Shown here one piece after another: positions 62,632 to 64,000 of a DNA stretch of 64,000 nt. Made by a program: the position numbers and the translations under genes. The notes under the pieces are model-generated. The model worked only from the letters and a program-made list of their open reading frames with translations. It made no database searches and was not told the DNA's origin. Each line of letters starts with the position of its first letter. Position 1 is the first letter of the stretch. The stretch lies in NCBI GenBank assembly GCA_023974075.1, contig CM043801.1:25516736-25580735 (forward strand), in the 5' to 3' direction. Origin of the DNA: Chaenocephalus aceratus. Its lineage: Eukaryota; Chordata; Actinopteri; Perciformes; Channichthyidae.

Positions 62632-63818
62632 GGTGAAAAGCCACACGCCGTCTCAGCTGGTAATTAATAGCCTCTGTGGAGCACTTATCCCACATTAGTC
62701 AGTAACAGGTGCCTTCAGACACATCATAAGTTTACATGTTGGTGACGTGTATGTTTAATTACTTAAATCTGTCTCTCAATTTGCTTTAAACAAATAGAAA
62801 TGAGTGTTGGCAGCGATTGAGGGTTGATGTAACTTGTCAGCAACTTGAAGTAACTGAAAACAAGGCACATTTGGCCACGCCTTCTTATTTAAAGCTGATT
62901 TCTTATGCAGTATAACGAAAAGGACATGTTAAAAGTAAACATTGCTCTCTACAGTACCATGATTAGTGTAAAGAACTATATGGAAGTACTTTATCATTTT
63001 ATAAACTGTAGGTGAAATTACTTCTGTTTGATTATGCTGGATACACAAACCCAGAGAATCAGGCTGCAACTAATGATTCATACAAAAACATGAATTGTTT
63101 GGGCATCAATAATGCTCATCACTTATTTACAAATCTTTTAATCAATTCTATCCAACACATTCCCCAAAACCCAAGGAAAGTTATTTAACTTAATAAGAAG
63201 GTTATTATGCATGTAAAAGGTCTGCAAAGCCTAAAATCCCAAAGGTCCCCCCCCCACCCTAACTGAAACGCCTCAATTGTAGTCCTTTGTTTTCTTCCGT
63301 GACATAGTGACATCACTATGTAACAGTCAATCTTCTATTGGCTAGCGCTCCAACACGTTGTATGTAATAGGCTAAGGGGCGGGACCTCTCTAAGCAGTTG
63401 ACCAATCACAACAGAGCCGGCCAGCTAATCAATCAAAGCAGACTGGGCTCTGGTTTCAGACAGAGGGTGAAAAGAGGTGCCAATCAACTAGTTGAGCATT
63501 TAAATAAACGTTGCAGCTTTATTTCTAATCCATCATAACACTAAGTCTCTCTCTCCTCTCTGCCCTCCTTCAGGCTGCTGCCTCGGATGCTCTGTATAGT
63601 GTCGGAGCTCCAGGAGTTTTATCCGGACACTGCCTCTCTCTCCTGGAAGCGATCGAGGGTCTGGGCCAGGCTGGCTCTGTGGGGCAGGACGTGGAGGTGG
63701 TGGTGCAGAGGGTTTACTCCGTCCCCGTGCCCGACTGCTCGCCTGTGTCCATCCTCAAGCCCAGACTTCCCACCAGGTCTTCCTCAGCGTCGCTCAAGGC
63801 AGTAAAAAGCAAACACAG
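38602..63818 (+). CDS. spidr: scaffold protein involved in DNA repair (partial, 3' end outside)
   Basis: SPIDR (KIAA0146) is a nuclear scaffold that couples BLM and RAD51 in homologous recombination. Exons: 38602-38616, 38927-39088, 39222-39285, 39879-40061, 46878-47020, 51099-51327, 52416-52508, 54492-54710, 61847-62048, 63574-63818. Anchors to the human protein: HIAWSSSDGDQSDDE, TPEDSAKKK, GLAERLNRLQCRQRSAVSFWRHQ, GVLVLEVLEVQEEC, LFNRETA, IYPPW, SSCDIILNTHFSQK and DVEVVVQRVYSVP. The N-terminal part is basic then acidic and Ser-rich, and predicted disordered by composition. The exon 8 frame changes internally. About 518 residues are visible; the OB-fold C-terminal half lies beyond the window. 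Intron 4 holds a DIRS element. Confidence 0.9.
40654..40842 (+). repeat. DIRS left inverted terminal repeat
   Basis: About 189 bp from GTTATATCTCTCACAGG to TTCAGCAAGCGG. It is complementary over most of its length to 46478-46683. It includes CGTATAAAAGGAGGCC, a TATA-like element that could drive the element's own transcript. Confidence 0.9.
40885..42278 (+). pseudogene. DIRS Gag-like frame (broken)
   Basis: The first frame (40885-41439) opens with CPKC, CCFLC and CSAC cysteine pairs, as in the N-terminus of DIRS Gag-like proteins, followed by an acidic stretch and a proline-rich stretch. An in-frame TAG at 41437 is followed by continued coding character in the same frame to about 41920. The sense frame then shifts to the third frame (SSVTQRFSRLEEERVQLSRM to 42278). 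Structural role in the retroelement particle is inferred from position. Confidence 0.75.
42322..43010 (+). pseudogene. DIRS region between Gag and RT, with internal duplication
   Basis: An open frame runs through here in frame 1. It contains two tandem in-frame units about 111-120 nt apart, sharing ACTCCRATTAATG and GCGGTGCGTTCAGGG. In protein terms the pattern is TPIN followed later by ER-x-AVRSG, twice. I recognise no domain. The reverse transcriptase continues in frame 2 from about 43010, so a frame change separates them. Confidence 0.55.
43016..44510 (+). pseudogene. DIRS reverse transcriptase and RNase H
   Basis: The frame encodes a reverse transcriptase with FLVPKKTGEFRPILDLRSLN, TTIDLKDAYFHVEIAP, RLPFGYSLSPRTFSKC and the catalytic YIDD at 43553-43564. 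RNase H follows, with the first Asp in VFTDASGTGWGG (about 44054), ELRAV and VRSDNSTTVAYINKQGG, then LMSRGG. This stretch is itself uninterrupted for about 500 codons. In DIRS elements these activities copy the transcript into the circular DNA intermediate. The coding frame is lost near 44510, where homologous sequence moves to the next frame. Confidence 0.92.
44502..44843 (+). pseudogene. DIRS DAM-like methyltransferase segment (displaced frame)
   Basis: In the third frame the sequence reads LGVDAFAHEPWPR, IYAFPPLRLI and LSVILVAPDRVGAPWYSEM. The order resembles phage-type DAM methyltransferases, with AFPP at the place of the NPPY motif and a VAP-x-R-x-x-x-x-WY block after it. Such a domain separates DIRS1-like from Ngaro-like elements. 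It is out of frame with both the RNase H before it and the recombinase after it. Assignment is by motif order only. Confidence 0.65.
44820..45834 (+). pseudogene. DIRS tyrosine recombinase (three frames, deletion near active site)
   Basis: The N-terminal SAM-like part (GSTTACYRPKWLGFQRWC) is in frame 2 to 45100. The catalytic part is in frame 3, with the first Arg in TSAKRVSE (about 45290) and the H-x-x-R motif HSTR at 45690-45701. A stop follows at 45714-45716. The segment with the nucleophilic Tyr (FIRFY, Tyr codon 45769-45771) is in frame 1. Compared with the family, the residues expected between the H-x-x-R motif and DICTAASW are largely missing. The enzyme would integrate the circular DNA; this copy cannot encode it in one frame. 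Confidence 0.88.
45835..46367. other. DIRS 3' untranslated region
   Basis: GC-rich, G-run-rich sequence between the recombinase and the internal complementary region. No domain recognised in any frame. Confidence 0.6.
46368..46459 (+). repeat. DIRS internal complementary region (ICR)
   Basis: The first half (46368-46413, GTACCCATAGAGTCCAG through GAGATATAAC) is the reverse complement of the outer end of the left repeat. The second half (46414-46459, GTAGTGTAACCCTTGT onwards) is the reverse complement of the outer end of the right repeat. The two halves meet at AAC/GTAG, exactly where the two element termini would join in a circle. This is the template-bridging structure proposed for DIRS-1 replication. 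Confidence 0.93.
46478..46683 (-). repeat. DIRS right inverted terminal repeat
   Basis: Reverse complement of the left repeat (CCGCTCGCTGAAG inner end, GGCGAGGCC, CATAGAGTCCAGTAGAGG), plus about 15-20 extra outer bases ending TTACACTACGT. The unequal outer lengths are normal for DIRS-1 and match the composition of the ICR. Confidence 0.9.
47488..47665. repeat. polypyrimidine (CT/CCT)n tract
   Basis: About 178 bp of nearly pure C and T on the + strand, with only a couple of G. Open frames across it (Ser-Leu rich on +, Arg-Glu rich on -) are repeat translations. Confidence 0.95.
48083..48150 (-). repeat. LINE 3'-tail fragment
   Basis: Reads GTGCTTTTTATCCAAGGCGACTTACATAC, like the reverse complement of the tail at 60230-60290 (TAAGTCGCTTCGGATAAAAGCG). 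A short L2-family scrap. The remaining intron 48151-51098 shows no feature I can name. Confidence 0.55.
52416..54710 (+). other. spidr: spidr exons 7-8 with frame break in exon 8
   Basis: Exon 7 encodes GLAERLNRLQCRQRSAVSFWRHQ. The reading frame requires its acceptor at TGGAG (52415) rather than the better-looking GTAG at 52410. Exon 8 (54492-54710) opens with DRPGVLVLEVLEVQEECSMH in one frame and closes with LLVLFNRETAAQLMLDPRD and IYPPW in another. Its length of 219 is one base short of what the flanking phases require. The switch falls near 54553. Confidence 0.8.
53203..53935 (-). mobile_element. Rex3-like (RTE) LINE, 5'-truncated
   Basis: On the minus strand it encodes the end of a reverse-transcriptase protein (53876-53262): EFKYLGVLFLSEGTMEREMG, LSVYRAIFVPTLTYGHEGWV, then LRWFGHLVRMPPGRLPREV. 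The 3' end runs into GATG repeats (CATC on +, 53209-53221), as is usual for Rex3/RTE in fish. Only the last about 200 codons remain, so it is a dead copy typical of incomplete reverse transcription. Family name is from memory of these motifs. Confidence 0.8.
55250..55632. mobile_element. TTAA-flanked MITE, copy C
   Basis: Full-length relative of copy A (383 bp), with the same GAGAAACCGGCTCGAG inner end and the same central block (CTGGATGGCCTACCTGCCTG). TTAA lies on both sides. The outer ends have diverged (a run of seven G on the left, AAAGGACCTACC on the right). Confidence 0.83.
56911..57130 (-). repeat. L2-type LINE 3' tail, minus strand
   Basis: Begins ACATTACATTACATTGCATTTAGC and GCGACTTACAATAAG. 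It continues through the same 200 bp found in opposite orientation at 60000-60290 (CATCAGGTTTCATAGAGCC against GGCTCTATGAAACCTGATG). Confidence 0.75.
57156..57531. mobile_element. hAT-type MITE
   Basis: Ends TAGTGGTGGAGGAAGTA and GTACTTTCCACCAATG form imperfect inverted repeats, with subterminal AAGTAC words. No clear target duplication remains, so the limits are approximate. Confidence 0.6.
58465..59262 (-). mobile_element. L2-type LINE, 5'-truncated
   Basis: The minus strand encodes the C-terminal part of an L2/CR1-clade reverse-transcriptase protein (59217-58765): SDLSFNSHIKTVTKSAYYHL, FSRLDYCNGVFTGL, LQLIQNAAARVLTNTKK, LKSLHWLPVCQRIDFKILLL. It continues after a stop with degraded homologous sequence. 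The 3' end is TTTGTAAAGCACTTTGAATT and ATATAAATAATCGTGCC. Related tails occur at 13071 and 18525. Confidence 0.85.
60000..60290 (+). repeat. L2-type LINE 3' end, plus strand
   Basis: Encodes the typical last residues (FRRRLKTHLFRL-like at about 60035-60070) and ends TTGTAAGTCGCTTCGGATAAAAGCG and a short AATTTAATGTAATG tail. Inverted relative to 56911-57130. From 60291 to 61846 I see nothing else. Confidence 0.75.
61847..63818 (+). other. spidr: spidr exons 9-10
   Basis: Exon 9 (61847-62048) encodes WQSLSIEGSSCDIILNTHFS and a Cys-containing segment. Exon 10 (63574-63818) encodes ALYSVGAPGVLSGHCL and DVEVVVQRVYSVPVPDCS and leaves the frame open at a GTACCG donor. Both align with the human protein around residues 350-520. 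The intron contains an AC array; sequence from 63240 to 63480 is GC-richer with CCAAT-like words and may be another repeat. Confidence 0.85.
62547..62630. repeat. (AC)n microsatellite
   Basis: About 42 uninterrupted CA units in spidr intron 9. Confidence 0.97.
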
Positions 63819-64000
63819 GTACCGTCGGAGGAGCTGATAATTGGTGTGAGGCCTTTTTTTCTCATTTGATGCCAAATGAGCCCGGGGAGAAGATGAGTCA
63901 CATTTGAACTTCTGTGTATCTCCCACAAATATAAATGACGCTCAATGCGGAAAAAAAGTCATGCTGGTTTCCTTGGTCCCAGGCATTGCATGCTTCTCCT
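63819..64000. other. spidr intron 10 (start), window edge
   Basis: Intronic sequence after the exon 10 donor; nothing recognised before the window ends. Confidence 0.6.

Overview
The window is nuclear DNA of a ray-finned fish, most likely a percomorph teleost. The genes are intron-rich vertebrate orthologues with GT-AG splicing. The repeats (Rex3/RTE and L2 LINEs, several hAT families with 8-bp target duplications, TTAA-flanked MITEs, a DIRS1-type retrotransposon, long CA/GT arrays) are typical of fish. I cannot name the species. There is no prokaryotic, viral, CRISPR or RNA-gene content that I can support.

Three protein genes lie head to tail on the + strand. (1) dtna, alpha-dystrobrevin: 21 coding exons from 4352 to 18032, intact, 707 codons plus stop, including a 9-nt microexon. 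(2) mapre2, end-binding protein 2: 7 coding exons from 29671 to 36567, with a probable upstream promoter and non-coding exon near 21.2-21.4 kb. (3) spidr, scaffold protein of homologous recombination: 10 exons from 38602 to 63818, running off the right edge. The three proteins have unrelated jobs (dystrophin complex, microtubule plus ends, DNA repair), so there is no pathway cluster. DTNA and MAPRE2 are also neighbours in human, while SPIDR is on another human chromosome.

Most of the rest is mobile DNA. The main element is a 6.0-kb DIRS1-like tyrosine-recombinase retrotransposon (40654-46683) in spidr intron 4. It has inverted terminal repeats and a complete internal complementary region, but its reading frames are broken. 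A 0.98-kb hAT relic (22038-23014) is nested in a 2.4-kb hAT-like element (21932-24324) in the probable first intron of mapre2. A 1.56-kb hAT-like element carrying long CA arrays (34851-36413) fills mapre2 intron 6. Three copies of one TTAA-flanked MITE lie at 25.7, 32.2 and 55.3 kb. Spidr introns 7 and 8 hold 5'-truncated Rex3-like and L2-like LINE ends.

Exon phase bookkeeping closes for dtna. It fails by exactly one base in two mapre2 exons and one spidr exon, each time as a missing base, two of them in runs of C. The simplest reading is residual single-base deletion error in the assembly. True damage to two conserved genes cannot be excluded from sequence alone.
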